From: an uncultured Lachnospiraceae bacterium
GTDB taxonomy: Bacteria > Bacillota > Clostridia > Lachnospirales > Lachnospiraceae
Direction of reading: 5' to 3'
NCBI GenBank assembly: GCA_910579735.1
Contig: CAJTUZ010000012.1
Coordinates: forward strand, 1-64,000
Length of the DNA stretch: 64,000 nt
The notes beneath the pieces were generated by a model. It did no database searches. It worked only from the letters and a program-made list of their open reading frames with translations, and was not told where the DNA came from. Shown piece by piece: positions 44,427 through 53,402 of this stretch. Made by a program: the position numbers and the translations under genes. Every line of letters begins with the position of its first letter. The first letter of the stretch is position 1.

Positions 44427-44533
44427 ACTTCTGCCGGAAAAAAAGGTACAGTATTTACATGGTCCGGTGAGCCGGAAAATGAGTGCCCGCAGAAGCGGGC
44501 AAATTGACGAGCAGAAGGTGGCAGGAGAGCATT

Positions 44534-45916
44534 ATGGCGCATATACGGGAAAATATACATAAGAAAAATGTATCTACGGTAAAGGATATGACTGTCGGCA
44601 ATCCCTATGCTTTGATGCTGGGATTTGCAATGCCGACGTTTTTAAGTCAGGTCTTTCAGCAGTTATACAATACGGCGGACGCTTTTATCGTCGGCAGATA
44701 TCTGGGGACGAATGCGCTTGCGGCGGTTACTTCGTCGGGAACACTGATCTTTCTTCTGACCAGTTTTTTCATCGGGACGGCTATGGGCGGCGGTGTTGCG
44801 ATCTCCCGCTATTTTGGAAGCGGAAACGATGAAAAAGTATCCCGCGCCATACATACGATCATGGCATTCGGTATAGCCAGCGGGGCAATTCTGACTTTGA
44901 TCGGCGTGGCCTTTACGCCTACGTTTCTTGCCTGGATGCAGACTGATCCGGAAGTAATGCCCGAGGCGGTGGAATACTTCCGTTATTATTTTCTGGGATC
45001 ACTTGCTATGGTTTTATATAATATCTGCCGCAGCATCATGAATGCGCTGGGAGACAGCAAACGTCCGCTTTATTATCTGATTTTTTCCTCTATTTTAAAT
45101 ATCGTGCTGGACTTGCTGTTTATTGCCGGGTTTCACTGGGGCGTATGGTCGGCGGCTGTGGCGACGGTAATATCGCAGGCGGCGAGCGTGGCCCTGTGTA
45201 TGATCTATCTGCTTCGGAAGGGAAATGTCTATACCGTAGATCTTCGGAAGATCCGTTTTCATAAAGATATGCTGATGGAGATCATGCGGTACGGCTTTCC
45301 ATCAGGGGTGCAGAATTCGGTAATCGGCTTTGCCAACGTCATCGTACAGTCCCAGATCAATTCTTTCGGGCGGCTTGCGATGGCGGCGTATGGGACACAT
45401 TCCAAGATTGACGGTTTTGCGTTTCTGCCGATCACAAGTTTCAATATGGCGAGTACAACTTTTATCAGCCAGAATCTGGGGGCCAAACAATATGACCGTG
45501 CCAGAAAGGGCGCGCGGTTCTGCATTTTGGCGGCGGTTCTTATGGCGGAGGCGATCGGTGTCTTTTATTATCTGTTTGCACCGCAGCTCATTGGGCTGTT
45601 TGATAAAACACCGGGTGTTATTGAACTTGGCGTGCAGCAGGCGCGTACCGTGGCGCTGTTCTATTTCCTGCTGTCCTTTTCCCATTCGGTGGCGGCTGTC
45701 TGCCGCGGTGCGGGAAAGGCTTTCGTGCCGATGGTTGTCATGCTTTCCATATGGTGCGTGCTGCGAATCACCTATATTATCACGGTTATGCATTTTATAG
45801 GAGATATCCGGTATATTTACTGGGCATATCCGCTTACATGGAGTATCAGTTCCGTGATCTATCTGATCTATTATCTGCGTTCCGACTGGGTACACGGGTT
45901 TGAGAAAGCGGCATAG
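44534..45916 (+). CDS. MATE-family efflux transporter (second copy)
   Basis: The 460-residue protein has twelve membrane segments and the MATE patterns FLSQVFQQLYNTADAFIVG and FNMASTTFISQNLGAKQYDRA. ATG 44534 is chosen because GCAGGAGAG lies just upstream and MAHIRENIHKKN follows. It is clearly diverged from the MATE protein at 10596, so this is not a recent duplication. It starts a run of same-strand genes with the Hsp70 homolog, 42 nt further on. The substrate is unknown. Confidence 0.93.
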   Translation: MAHIRENIHKKNVSTVKDMTVGNPYALMLGFAMPTFLSQVFQQLYNTADAFIVGRYLGTNALAAVTSSGTLIFLLTSFFIGTAMGGGVAISRYFGSGNDEKVSRAIHTIMAFGIASGAILTLIGVAFTPTFLAWMQTDPEVMPEAVEYFRYYFLGSLAMVLYNICRSIMNALGDSKRPLYYLIFSSILNIVLDLLFIAGFHWGVWSAAVATVISQAASVALCMIYLLRKGNVYTVDLRKIRFHKDMLMEIMRYGFPSGVQNSVIGFANVIVQSQINSFGRLAMAAYGTHSKIDGFAFLPITSFNMASTTFISQNLGAKQYDRARKGARFCILAAVLMAEAIGVFYYLFAPQLIGLFDKTPGVIELGVQQARTVALFYFLLSFSHSVAAVCRGAGKAFVPMVVMLSIWCVLRITYIITVMHFIGDIRYIYWAYPLTWSISSVIYLIYYLRSDWVHGFEKAA

Positions 45917-45958
45917 AAACAGCGGAAGAACAATGCATAATAGGAACTGGAGGCGCTT

Positions 45959-47785
45959 ATGAGCAGAATAATAGGAATCGATTTGGGAACAACGAACAGT
46001 CTGGCGGCGGTCTGGCAGGATGGCGGGAGCAGATTGATCCCGAATGCATTCGGAGAATATCTGACGCCGAGCGTTGTCAGTATAGGAGAGGATGGTACGG
46101 TTTACGTCGGGAAAACGGCGAAAGAGAGGCTGGCCTCCCATCCGGATGCAACTGCCGGCGCTTTTAAACGTTTTATGGGAACATCCCGGAAATATATGCT
46201 GGCAGGGAAATCTTACTCTCCGGAAGAACTGTCCGCTTTTGTCCTGAAAAAACTCAGGGAGGATGCCGAAAGGTATCTGGGAGAGCCGGTAGAAGAGGCT
46301 GTTATCAGCGTCCCGGCCTATTTTAACGATATGGCGCGTAATGCGACGAAACGGGCGGGGATCATTGCAGGTCTGAGAGTGGAGCGGATCATCAACGAGC
46401 CTTCCGCGGCGGCGCTGGCCTGCCAGAATCGAAACGAAGAAGAGGACGCGGTGCTGCTCGTATTTGACTTCGGCGGCGGAACGCTGGATGTTTCTTTGGT
46501 GGAGTGTTTTGATAATGTCATTGAGATACAGGCGGTCAGCGGAGACAATCAGCTCGGCGGACAGGATTTTGACGAAATGATAGAAAAGCATTTCATCCGC
46601 TCTATGGAAATCTCTGCAGAAGGTCTTTCACCCGAGACGAAGGCGATCATCCGTAAGAGCGCGGAAAAGTGCAAAAAGGATCTGACACGGGAAAAGACTG
46701 CGGAAATGGTGGTCAATTGTAAAGACATTCAAAAAAAGATGGAAATTTCCAGAAAAGATGTCGTCAATATCTGTGCTCCGTTATTTGAACGCATGGGGAA
46801 ACCAATCAGCAGGGTGCTTATGGACGCCGGCGTGAGCGCCGATCAGATCAGCCATATCGTACTGGTGGGCGGTTCCTGTAAGATGCCGGTTGTCCGGCAG
46901 TATATCGGGCATCTGCTTGGAAGAAACGATATGGAGACATTGGAGCCTGATCATATGATTGCACTCGGCTGCGGCGTCTGTGCCGGGATCAAAGAGCGGG
47001 ATGAAGAGGTAAAAGATATGCTGCTTACCGATATCTGTCCGTTTTCGCTCGGCGTTGATATCATGAATATTCAGAATCCGGCCAAACCGTTTATGTCCTT
47101 TATCATTGAACGCAATACGGCATTACCGGTAAGCCGGGAATCTATGTATGCAAATGCGCTTGATAACCAGCCGGAAGTGAGAGTCAGGATTTACCAGGGA
47201 GAGGCAATGTATGCTGAGGATAACATGCGGCTGGGAGAACTTGTGTTTAAGATTCCTCGGATGCCGAAAGGAAAAGTGCAGTGTTTTGTCCGGTTTACCT
47301 ATGATATTAACGGCGTTTTGGAGGTAGAAGTGCGCATTCCCGTAACCGGTGAACAGAAACGTCTTGTGATTGTCAATAAAGAACTGGGTATGTCGGAAGA
47401 AGAGGTCGCAAAAAAGCTGAAGGAATTCGAAAAAATCAAGGTAAATCCGGCCGACGAGGAAGAAAACCGTTATATCCTGGAATGGGGACAGCGGCTTTTT
47501 ATGCAGACAAACAGTGAAAAGATCAGGGAAGAGCTGGTTAAAAAACTGCAATATTTTGAATATGTCATGAAGAATGATCCCTATCATCTGTCGAAAGTAA
47601 GAAAATATACGACCGTATTTTTTGCATCAATAGAGGGGATCCTGAACCAGTATGTCAGTTTTACGGATGATGTTCTTTCGGATGGAAGCTGGTACCGGGA
47701 AGAAGATGAGGAGGAAAGGGAGATCGACGATCTTTTTAAAGCGTGGGATAATAAGGATCAGGAGGATCAGGAGAGGGAAGACTGA
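45959..47785 (+). CDS. HscC-type Hsp70 chaperone
   Basis: The 608-residue protein has the Hsp70 ATPase motifs GIDLGTTNSLAAV, the phosphate loop in FDFGGGTLDVS, INEPSAAAL and LVGGSCKMP. The peptide-binding domain is short and divergent, and the C-terminus is acidic (EEDEEEREIDDLFKAWD). It lacks the DnaK lid tail. This matches the HscC (Hsc62) branch rather than the housekeeping DnaK, which normally sits with grpE and dnaJ. The next gene encodes a membrane J-domain protein, which should be its partner. Confidence 0.9.
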   Translation: MSRIIGIDLGTTNSLAAVWQDGGSRLIPNAFGEYLTPSVVSIGEDGTVYVGKTAKERLASHPDATAGAFKRFMGTSRKYMLAGKSYSPEELSAFVLKKLREDAERYLGEPVEEAVISVPAYFNDMARNATKRAGIIAGLRVERIINEPSAAALACQNRNEEEDAVLLVFDFGGGTLDVSLVECFDNVIEIQAVSGDNQLGGQDFDEMIEKHFIRSMEISAEGLSPETKAIIRKSAEKCKKDLTREKTAEMVVNCKDIQKKMEISRKDVVNICAPLFERMGKPISRVLMDAGVSADQISHIVLVGGSCKMPVVRQYIGHLLGRNDMETLEPDHMIALGCGVCAGIKERDEEVKDMLLTDICPFSLGVDIMNIQNPAKPFMSFIIERNTALPVSRESMYANALDNQPEVRVRIYQGEAMYAEDNMRLGELVFKIPRMPKGKVQCFVRFTYDINGVLEVEVRIPVTGEQKRLVIVNKELGMSEEEVAKKLKEFEKIKVNPADEEENRYILEWGQRLFMQTNSEKIREELVKKLQYFEYVMKNDPYHLSKVRKYTTVFFASIEGILNQYVSFTDDVLSDGSWYREEDEEEREIDDLFKAWDNKDQEDQERED

Positions 47786-47789
47786 ACCG

Positions 47790-47811
47790 GTTATTTATGC
47801 ATATAAATAAC
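47790..47811 (+). other. AT-rich hairpin in the Hsp70/J-protein gap
   Basis: GTTATTTAT and ATAAATAAC (9 bp stem, GCAT loop) lie just after the Hsp70 stop. No T-tract follows, so it is more likely an mRNA processing or stability element than a terminator. Confidence 0.4.
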
Positions 47812-47927
47812 GAATGTTATGTAAAGAGCAGAAAATGCCGTGTGCATAAGCGGCGGAATTACTGTTTCTGCCGGATGCTGTATAGAGGAACAAGATCGGA
47901 GCATAAGAGAAAGGCGGTATCATACGG

Positions 47928-49112
47928 ATGAATGGCAGAGACATTTTTGCAATACTGGAAACAGAGCCGACAGAAGATAAAAAAGAGATTAAAAAAGCGT
48001 ACGCAAAACTGGTAAAAAAATATCATCCGGAAGAGTATCCCGAAAAGTGGAAAGAGATTCATGATGCCTATGAAGCGGCGCTCGCGCGGGCGGAGAGAGG
48101 CAGGGGGAACTATGACAACGTAATCCCTTCTGTGCAGGAAGAGAAAATAACAGCTTTTACGGTGCAGAAGACAGAAGCGGGGAAGGCAGGAGTGCTTTTT
48201 GAACTGCCGGAAGAAAAAGCGCCCGAGCCGGTCATAAGATTCGGGAAGCCGGAAACGCCGACGATTCTGCCGGAACAGAAGAAAAAACCGGGCGAGTTTG
48301 ATGATCTGTTTGATAATATAGGAGCATTATCACGGGAACGGAAGCAGCAGGACCGGGAAATGTTCAAGCAGGAACTGCAGGAAGTGATAGCTGATTTCCG
48401 GAAAATATCCGCTCAGAAAGAATTAGATTTAAAAGAGTGGGAAACATTCTTCTCGCAGGAGACGAAGCTGCCGTATTTTAGCACAAGAGAATTTCTGGAG
48501 ATACTGGGGAATTATTTTGAAAACAGAACGATAGAGAAGGAAGCGTACCGGTTTTTGAAAGAACAGCTGGCGGTCATTGCAGGATACATCCGGGAAAACG
48601 GTATTGTGCTGCAAAATATCGGTCTGTTTACTCCGGTGGATTACGCGGAAAAGAAGATCTATGACGCTTATGTCAATGAAAAACCGGGAGGGGGCGGGAA
48701 AAGACCTGACAAGTCAGGCAAAACAGCCAGGAAAACGGTGTGGATCATACTGATTATCGTCGGTATTATAATACGTTCTTACAGCAGGCATATGCGGCAG
48801 TCGCCAAAGACACCTGAAATCCCGGAATTACCGAAAGAGGTAATGGAAGATATGATGGCGGACAATACCGTTGAAGAGAATGAGGATGTTGTACGCACCC
48901 ATATACCGATGATTCCCGATAAGATACAGATCGGAGATGCAAGAGAGATAATGATCGAGACTATGGGGGAACCTGACCAAATGCGTGAATCACAGGAGAA
49001 TGGCGGTTATGAAGAGGCAGTCTACCTGTTGTCGGACTTAGGAGACAGAGTGGTCGTTGTCCTGGAGAATGAGGTCATAACAGATATCTATGTGGAGTAT
49101 GAGCTGGAATAG
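47928..49112 (+). CDS. Membrane-anchored J-domain co-chaperone of HscC
   Basis: The 394-residue protein begins with a J domain (MNGRDIFAILETEPTED...KKAYAKLVKKYHPEEYPE). The tripeptide is H33-P34-E35 in place of the canonical HPD. A long charged region follows, then one membrane segment (about 267-286, VWIILIIVGIIIRSY) and a C-terminal domain of about 110 residues (IQIGDAREIMIETMGEPDQM). E. coli HscC works with membrane-anchored J-proteins, so pairing with the preceding Hsp70 is plausible. The C-terminal domain resembles small outer-domain proteins but I cannot name it. Confidence 0.87.
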   Translation: MNGRDIFAILETEPTEDKKEIKKAYAKLVKKYHPEEYPEKWKEIHDAYEAALARAERGRGNYDNVIPSVQEEKITAFTVQKTEAGKAGVLFELPEEKAPEPVIRFGKPETPTILPEQKKKPGEFDDLFDNIGALSRERKQQDREMFKQELQEVIADFRKISAQKELDLKEWETFFSQETKLPYFSTREFLEILGNYFENRTIEKEAYRFLKEQLAVIAGYIRENGIVLQNIGLFTPVDYAEKKIYDAYVNEKPGGGGKRPDKSGKTARKTVWIILIIVGIIIRSYSRHMRQSPKTPEIPELPKEVMEDMMADNTVEENEDVVRTHIPMIPDKIQIGDAREIMIETMGEPDQMRESQENGGYEEAVYLLSDLGDRVVVVLENEVITDIYVEYELE

Positions 49113-49121
49113 GACGTAATT

Positions 49122-49808
49122 TTATCCTTCTAATAACAAAATAGCACAGAAAAGCAGGAAAATAAGAAGCACAGGCAAAAGACGCGCTATGCCGTAAAGT
49201 CTGGAACTTGTGCTTCTGCGTTTTTTCAGAAAAGACTTCAGATCCCTGAGATTTCCTTTGCGGAATCCGGCTTTGTCTAAGATCAGGATCCGGCGGTCCG
49301 TGAAATACAGCAGATACAGTCGTCTGGTTTCTCCGGTACGTTTTAATTCGCGGTAAGGCAGTTCTTTGCGGAATTTCCCTGCAACGACTACGTGGTCTTC
49401 ATAGAAATCGATCTTCCGGTTCGTGCCGGGCACCAGTTTCATATGTTCTTTGAACTGCTTTTCACCGACGAGTTTCGGGAATACTTTCAGGAAAGCGATG
49501 ACCACTACGACAGGAGAGACAAAAGTAATGCCGGCAGCGCCGGAAAGCTGCAGGATTGTTGAGGCAGATGGCGCCGCAAAATAGTTCTCTACTGCGTTTT
49601 GCAGGGAAAAGGCGGTTTCCGAAGCGGATTGGAGCAGGACAAGGAAGACAAACAGAAACGTTATGCATATATAAGCGATGCCGATGTCGATGCGGGATAA
49701 TTCCGCTTCCGCGCACATTTCTTTGGTAAGGACATATTGGTTTGTAAAAGAGGAATAGACAGCATTTATGGGAAGTTCATTTTGTTCTTTTGGGGTATTT
49801 GCAGACAT
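49122..49808 (-). CDS. YcxB-like membrane protein
   Basis: The 228-residue protein has two central hydrophobic segments (about 42-62 and 90-112) and one at the C-terminus (about 207-226). Between them is a soluble YcxB-like domain (IDFYEDHVVVAGKFRKELPY, then RLYLLYFTDRRILILDKAGF). Function of YcxB-like domains is unknown. AAAGGA precedes the ATG. The gene converges on the J-protein gene with a 9 nt gap. Confidence 0.8.
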   Translation of the reverse strand: MSANTPKEQNELPINAVYSSFTNQYVLTKEMCAEAELSRIDIGIAYICITFLFVFLVLLQSASETAFSLQNAVENYFAAPSASTILQLSGAAGITFVSPVVVVIAFLKVFPKLVGEKQFKEHMKLVPGTNRKIDFYEDHVVVAGKFRKELPYRELKRTGETRRLYLLYFTDRRILILDKAGFRKGNLRDLKSFLKKRRSTSSRLYGIARLLPVLLIFLLFCAILLLEG

Positions 49809-49923
49809 TGTCCGATTTCCTTTCGTATATTAAAAACACATATTATTGAATGTTTTTCTTTGGTGTTTACTATATTCATATTACCTTAAAACAGAATGCA
49901 GTGCAAGAAAGAAGAGACATTAT

Positions 49924-49952
49924 TTGACTTTATCTTACTTTATTTGTACAAT
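49924..49952 (+). promoter_or_regulatory. Promoter of the small membrane protein gene
   Basis: TTGACT (49924-49929) and TACAAT (49947-49952) are 17 nt apart, about 57 nt before ATG 50010. Confidence 0.7.
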
Positions 49953-50009
49953 AAAAAGCAGATTCCGGCTCTTATTACATGTTAAGAGAAGAAAGGCGGT
50001 GCTCAAAGT

Positions 50010-50486
50010 ATGAATGAAGACATAAAAGATGAAGCATATGATGAAAAAAAGAGGGAACTGATATGGAATCAATATTTCCCAAGAGTCAGACTGGCAGTAT
50101 GGATTAATTGTATAGCGGCCGTTGTATCGTATGTGATTCTTGTTATTTTGACACCTGCTTTTACTACCTGGCTTAAGCCGGATCACGGGCATTATATCGG
50201 AATCATATTTCCTTTTGCAATCATTTTGACACTGACCAATGTAATAGCAGTCTGCCGAGGAAAAGAACACACACGTATGGATATTGTTTTCAAATTGTCA
50301 TTGCTTGAAACTTTGTTCACTGTGATCACTTTTCTGATATTTTGGAGCCGGTCGGGCGGCCATTTGTCTCTTTATGAAATAACGGGTATCAGGATAATGG
50401 TGATGAAATCAATTATCAGCATTGTCTGCTGTTTAGGTATTTATTCAGGCTATAGAAATCTGGGAGCAAATGATACTGAAGCATAA
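50010..50486 (+). CDS. Small integral membrane protein, unknown function
   Basis: The 158-residue protein has four hydrophobic segments (about 30-50, 65-85, 96-114, 128-147) between charged ends. AAAGGCGGTG precedes the ATG and a good promoter lies upstream. No family or conserved motif is recognised. It is transcribed alone, divergent from the YcxB-like gene. Confidence 0.7.
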   Translation: MNEDIKDEAYDEKKRELIWNQYFPRVRLAVWINCIAAVVSYVILVILTPAFTTWLKPDHGHYIGIIFPFAIILTLTNVIAVCRGKEHTRMDIVFKLSLLETLFTVITFLIFWSRSGGHLSLYEITGIRIMVMKSIISIVCCLGIYSGYRNLGANDTEA

Positions 50487-50614
50487 CGTATGTTATATAT
50501 GCTGGCATCATTGCCTTCAAATCGCTTTCAAATTTCATTTTTTACTTTCTATTTTGCAGAGCCTGTGGTAATATAGTGATAGTGGGTCAAAAGGAGGTAA
50601 TATAAGCTGCTGCG

Positions 50615-50644
50615 ATGCCGCGCTGCGGACTGTGGCAGAAATGA
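50615..50644 (+). other. Possible upstream mini-ORF before glnS
   Basis: ATG 50615 opens a nine-codon frame (MPRCGLWQK) whose TGA overlaps the ATG at 50641 as ATGA. The only strong ribosome site here, AAGGAGG at 50591-50597, lies 17 nt upstream of it. It could couple translation to glnS, but the spacing is long. Confidence 0.3.
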
Positions 50645-52344
50645 AGATTATGGACGAGAAAACAATGACATCAGGGGAAGAAAAAGAAGTTGTTTCCAAA
50701 AATTTCATTGAACAGATTATAGAGAAAGATTTGGCAGAAGGCGTTTGTAATGCGGTATGTACGAGATTTCCGCCGGAACCGAACGGTTATCTTCATATCG
50801 GACATGCGAAGAGCATACTTTTAAATTACGGACTTGCAAAAAAATACGGCGGCCGTTTCAATATGCGTTTTGACGATACGAACCCGACAAAGGAAAAATA
50901 CGAGTTCGTGGAGTCGATCAAAGCGGATGTGGCATGGCTTGGAGCCGATTACGAAGACAGACTCTTTTTTGCATCCGATTATTTTCAGGAAATGTATGAG
51001 GATGCCGTGAAGCTGATTCAAAAGGGTAAGGCGTATGTTTCGGAACTGACTGCGGAGGAAATGCGGGAATACAGAGGCACTCTGACGGAGCCGGGGAAAG
51101 ACGATCCGAACAGAAACAGGAGCATAGAAGAGAATCTGCAGCTTTTTGAAGAAATGAAGAACGGAAAATACGCGGATGGTGAGAAAACGCTTCGTGCCAA
51201 AATTGATATGGCGTCTCCGAATATGAATATGAGGGATCCGGTTCTTTATCGTGTAGCGCATTTATCTCATCATAATACAGGCGATGCGTGGTGCATCTAT
51301 CCGATGTATGACTTTGCACATCCGATCGAGGATGCGATCGAAGGTGTTACCCATTCGATCTGTACGCTTGAGTTTGAGGATCACAGGCCTTTGTATAACT
51401 GGGTAGTGGAAGAACTGGAATATCAGCAGCCGCCCAAACAGATCGAATTTGCCAAGATGTATTTGACCAATGTAGTCACTGGGAAGCGTTATATTAAGAA
51501 ACTGGTGGAAGACGGTATCGTGGATGGCTGGGATGATCCGAGGCTTGTATCGATCGCAGCGCTTCGAAGAAGAGGATTTACACCGGAATCCATTCAGCTT
51601 TTCGTTGATCTGTGCGGCGTTTCCAAAGCGAACTCTTCGGTAGACTATTCTATGCTGGAATACTGCATCAGAGAGGATCTGAAGCTTAAAAGACCGCGTA
51701 TCATGGCGGCTCTGGATCCGATCAAACTTGTGATAGACAATTATCCCGAAGGGCAGACGGAGATGCTCAGCGTAGCCAATAATCTGGAAAACGAGTCGCT
51801 TGGGACAAGAGAAATTCCTTTTGAACGAGAGCTTTATATCGACAGAGAAGATTTTATGGAAGAGCCGCCGAAGAAATATTTCAGGCTTTTCCCGGGCAAT
51901 GAAGTCAGACTGATGCATGCTTATTTCGTAACCTGTACGGGATTTGAAAAGGATGCGGAGGGGAATGTTACAGTCGTTCACTGCACCTATGATCCGGCGT
52001 CTAAAGGCGGCAACAGTCCGGATGGACGGAAAGTGAAAGGAACGATTCACTGGGTACCGGCATCTTCGTCCGTAAAAGCGGAGGTCCGCCTTTACGAGAA
52101 CATTATTGATGAAGAAAAAGGCGTTTATAATGAAGACGGCAGTCTGAACCTGAATCCGAACTCCCTGACCGTGCTGCGCGATTGCCGTATGGAGCCTTCC
52201 GTAGCAGATGCGCAGGCATTCGAGAGTTTTCAGTTTGTAAGACAGGGATTTTTCTGCGTAGACTGCAAAGATTCCAAACCGGGCGCCCTTGTGTTCAACA
52301 GGATCGTTTCGTTAAAGAGTTCTTTTGTTTTGCCGAAAAAATAA
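50641..52344 (+). CDS. glnS: Glutaminyl-tRNA synthetase
   Basis: The class I synthetase of about 567 residues has the HIGH motif in RFPPEPNGYLHIGHAKS and the KMSKS-like site in the SKANSSVDYSMLEYC region. The GlnRS-type catalytic core has NMRFDDTNPTKEKYEF and SICTLEFEDHRPLYNWVVEE, and a C-terminal anticodon-binding beta-barrel follows. It charges tRNA-Gln directly, so this route does not need GatCAB for Gln. The start is unclear: candidate starts are GTG 50632, ATG 50641, 50650 and 50665, none with a well-placed ribosome site, while AAGGAGG is over 40 nt upstream. Confidence 0.95.
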   Translation: MKIMDEKTMTSGEEKEVVSKNFIEQIIEKDLAEGVCNAVCTRFPPEPNGYLHIGHAKSILLNYGLAKKYGGRFNMRFDDTNPTKEKYEFVESIKADVAWLGADYEDRLFFASDYFQEMYEDAVKLIQKGKAYVSELTAEEMREYRGTLTEPGKDDPNRNRSIEENLQLFEEMKNGKYADGEKTLRAKIDMASPNMNMRDPVLYRVAHLSHHNTGDAWCIYPMYDFAHPIEDAIEGVTHSICTLEFEDHRPLYNWVVEELEYQQPPKQIEFAKMYLTNVVTGKRYIKKLVEDGIVDGWDDPRLVSIAALRRRGFTPESIQLFVDLCGVSKANSSVDYSMLEYCIREDLKLKRPRIMAALDPIKLVIDNYPEGQTEMLSVANNLENESLGTREIPFERELYIDREDFMEEPPKKYFRLFPGNEVRLMHAYFVTCTGFEKDAEGNVTVVHCTYDPASKGGNSPDGRKVKGTIHWVPASSSVKAEVRLYENIIDEEKGVYNEDGSLNLNPNSLTVLRDCRMEPSVADAQAFESFQFVRQGFFCVDCKDSKPGALVFNRIVSLKSSFVLPKK

Positions 52345-52392
52345 AAAGTAAGAAATAAGAATAAAAGTATAAGGATTGGGAGGAAGATACGA

Positions 52393-53259
52393 ATGGCAGA
52401 TTTATTGTCGGGATTGGATCAGTTTGGACTGGGCAATCTGAAGAATATGAATTTATATGATGAACCGAAGAAGGCGGAAGAAGGCGATGGCAAAGGAGCG
52501 GCGCCTGCGCCCGTTATGCAGGAGCAGGATTATTTGTTTGATAAAGCATTTAAATGCCCGATCTGTGATAAAGATTTTAAAGCCAAAACCGTAAAGGTCG
52601 GTAAAGTGAAACTGGCGGGAACGGATCTTGACCTTCGTCCCAAATATGATCAGGTGGATCTGATAAAATATGACGTGATCATGTGTCCGCACTGTGGTTA
52701 TGCGACACTGAGCAGATTCTTCAAATTTGTAACGACCCCGCAGGCCAAACATATCAGAGAGTCGATTTCCGCATCCTTTAAACCGCAGGAGGAGACAAAG
52801 GAAATCTATAGTTATGACGATGCACTGGAACGTTACCAGCTTACGCTTGTAAATGCGATCGTAAAACAGGCTAAACCGAGCGAAAAGGCATATATCTGTC
52901 TGAAGACGGCCTGGCTGCTGCGTGGTAAAGCAGAGCATATGGATACTGCGGCGCCTGATTATGAAGCACAGAAGAAGAAAATGGAAGAGGAAGAAAATGA
53001 ATATCTTCACAATGCGCTGGAAGGCTTTTTGACAGCAAGACAGACAGAAAGTTTCCCGATGTGCGGTATGGATGAGCCGACGGTCGATTATTTGATTGCC
53101 GTGTTGTCTATGCGCTTTGAACAGTATGACGTATCTTCCAGACTTGTAGCGGGTATCCTGGTCAATCCGTCAGCCAATCCACGTATGAAAGATAAGGCAA
53201 GGATGATCAAGGAAATGTTGGTAAAGAAGATCAAAGAAAAGAACGCAGCCAAGAAATAA
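52393..53259 (+). CDS. DUF2225 protein with zinc-ribbon motif
   Basis: The 288-residue protein has two CxxC pairs, CPICDKDF and CPHCGYA, that look like a zinc site (residues of about 55-105), then a mainly helical TPR-like part (SYDDALERYQLTLVNAIVKQ). This matches DUF2225, common in Clostridia and of unknown function. GGGAGG lies upstream of the ATG. It starts 48 nt after glnS and ends before a strong terminator, so it may be co-transcribed with glnS. Confidence 0.88.
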   Translation: MADLLSGLDQFGLGNLKNMNLYDEPKKAEEGDGKGAAPAPVMQEQDYLFDKAFKCPICDKDFKAKTVKVGKVKLAGTDLDLRPKYDQVDLIKYDVIMCPHCGYATLSRFFKFVTTPQAKHIRESISASFKPQEETKEIYSYDDALERYQLTLVNAIVKQAKPSEKAYICLKTAWLLRGKAEHMDTAAPDYEAQKKKMEEEENEYLHNALEGFLTARQTESFPMCGMDEPTVDYLIAVLSMRFEQYDVSSRLVAGILVNPSANPRMKDKARMIKEMLVKKIKEKNAAKK

Positions 53260-53298
53260 CGGCCGGGCGGAAGAAAATCATATAACGGAACATAAGAA

Positions 53299-53336
53299 AA
53301 GGAGCAGTCATCTTGGTGATCTGCTCCTTGCTTTTT
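53299..53336 (+). terminator. Terminator after the DUF2225 gene
   Basis: AAGGAGCAG (53299-53307) and CTGCTCCTT (53321-53329) form a 9 bp stem followed by GCTTTTT. Confidence 0.88.
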
Positions 53337-53351
53337 GGTTCGACAGGACTG

Positions 53352-53371
53352 GTCCGCAGAGCGGACTGCCC
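53352..53371 (+). repeat. Post-terminator short repeat, copy 2
   Basis: GTCCGCAGAGCGGACTGCCC contains a perfect GTCCGC-AGA-GCGGAC hairpin and differs at one base from 13352-13371. Both copies lie about 14-16 nt after a terminator T-tract. Confidence 0.6.
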
Positions 53372-53402
53372 GTTGTCTGATCGGGTCATATATGTAGGAA
53401 TC

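Noticed and set aside
45302..46591. Long minus-strand open frame (429 codons) opposite the second MATE gene and the Hsp70 gene
   Set aside because: It spans the antisense of two clear genes, has no ribosome site or recognisable domain, and its composition is that expected of a shadow frame.
50487..50640. T-box leader before glnS
   Set aside because: There is no T-box sequence, specifier stem or antiterminator in this short region.
51262..52050. Minus-strand open frame (262 codons) within glnS
   Set aside because: It lies opposite conserved GlnRS sequence and has no plausible start context.
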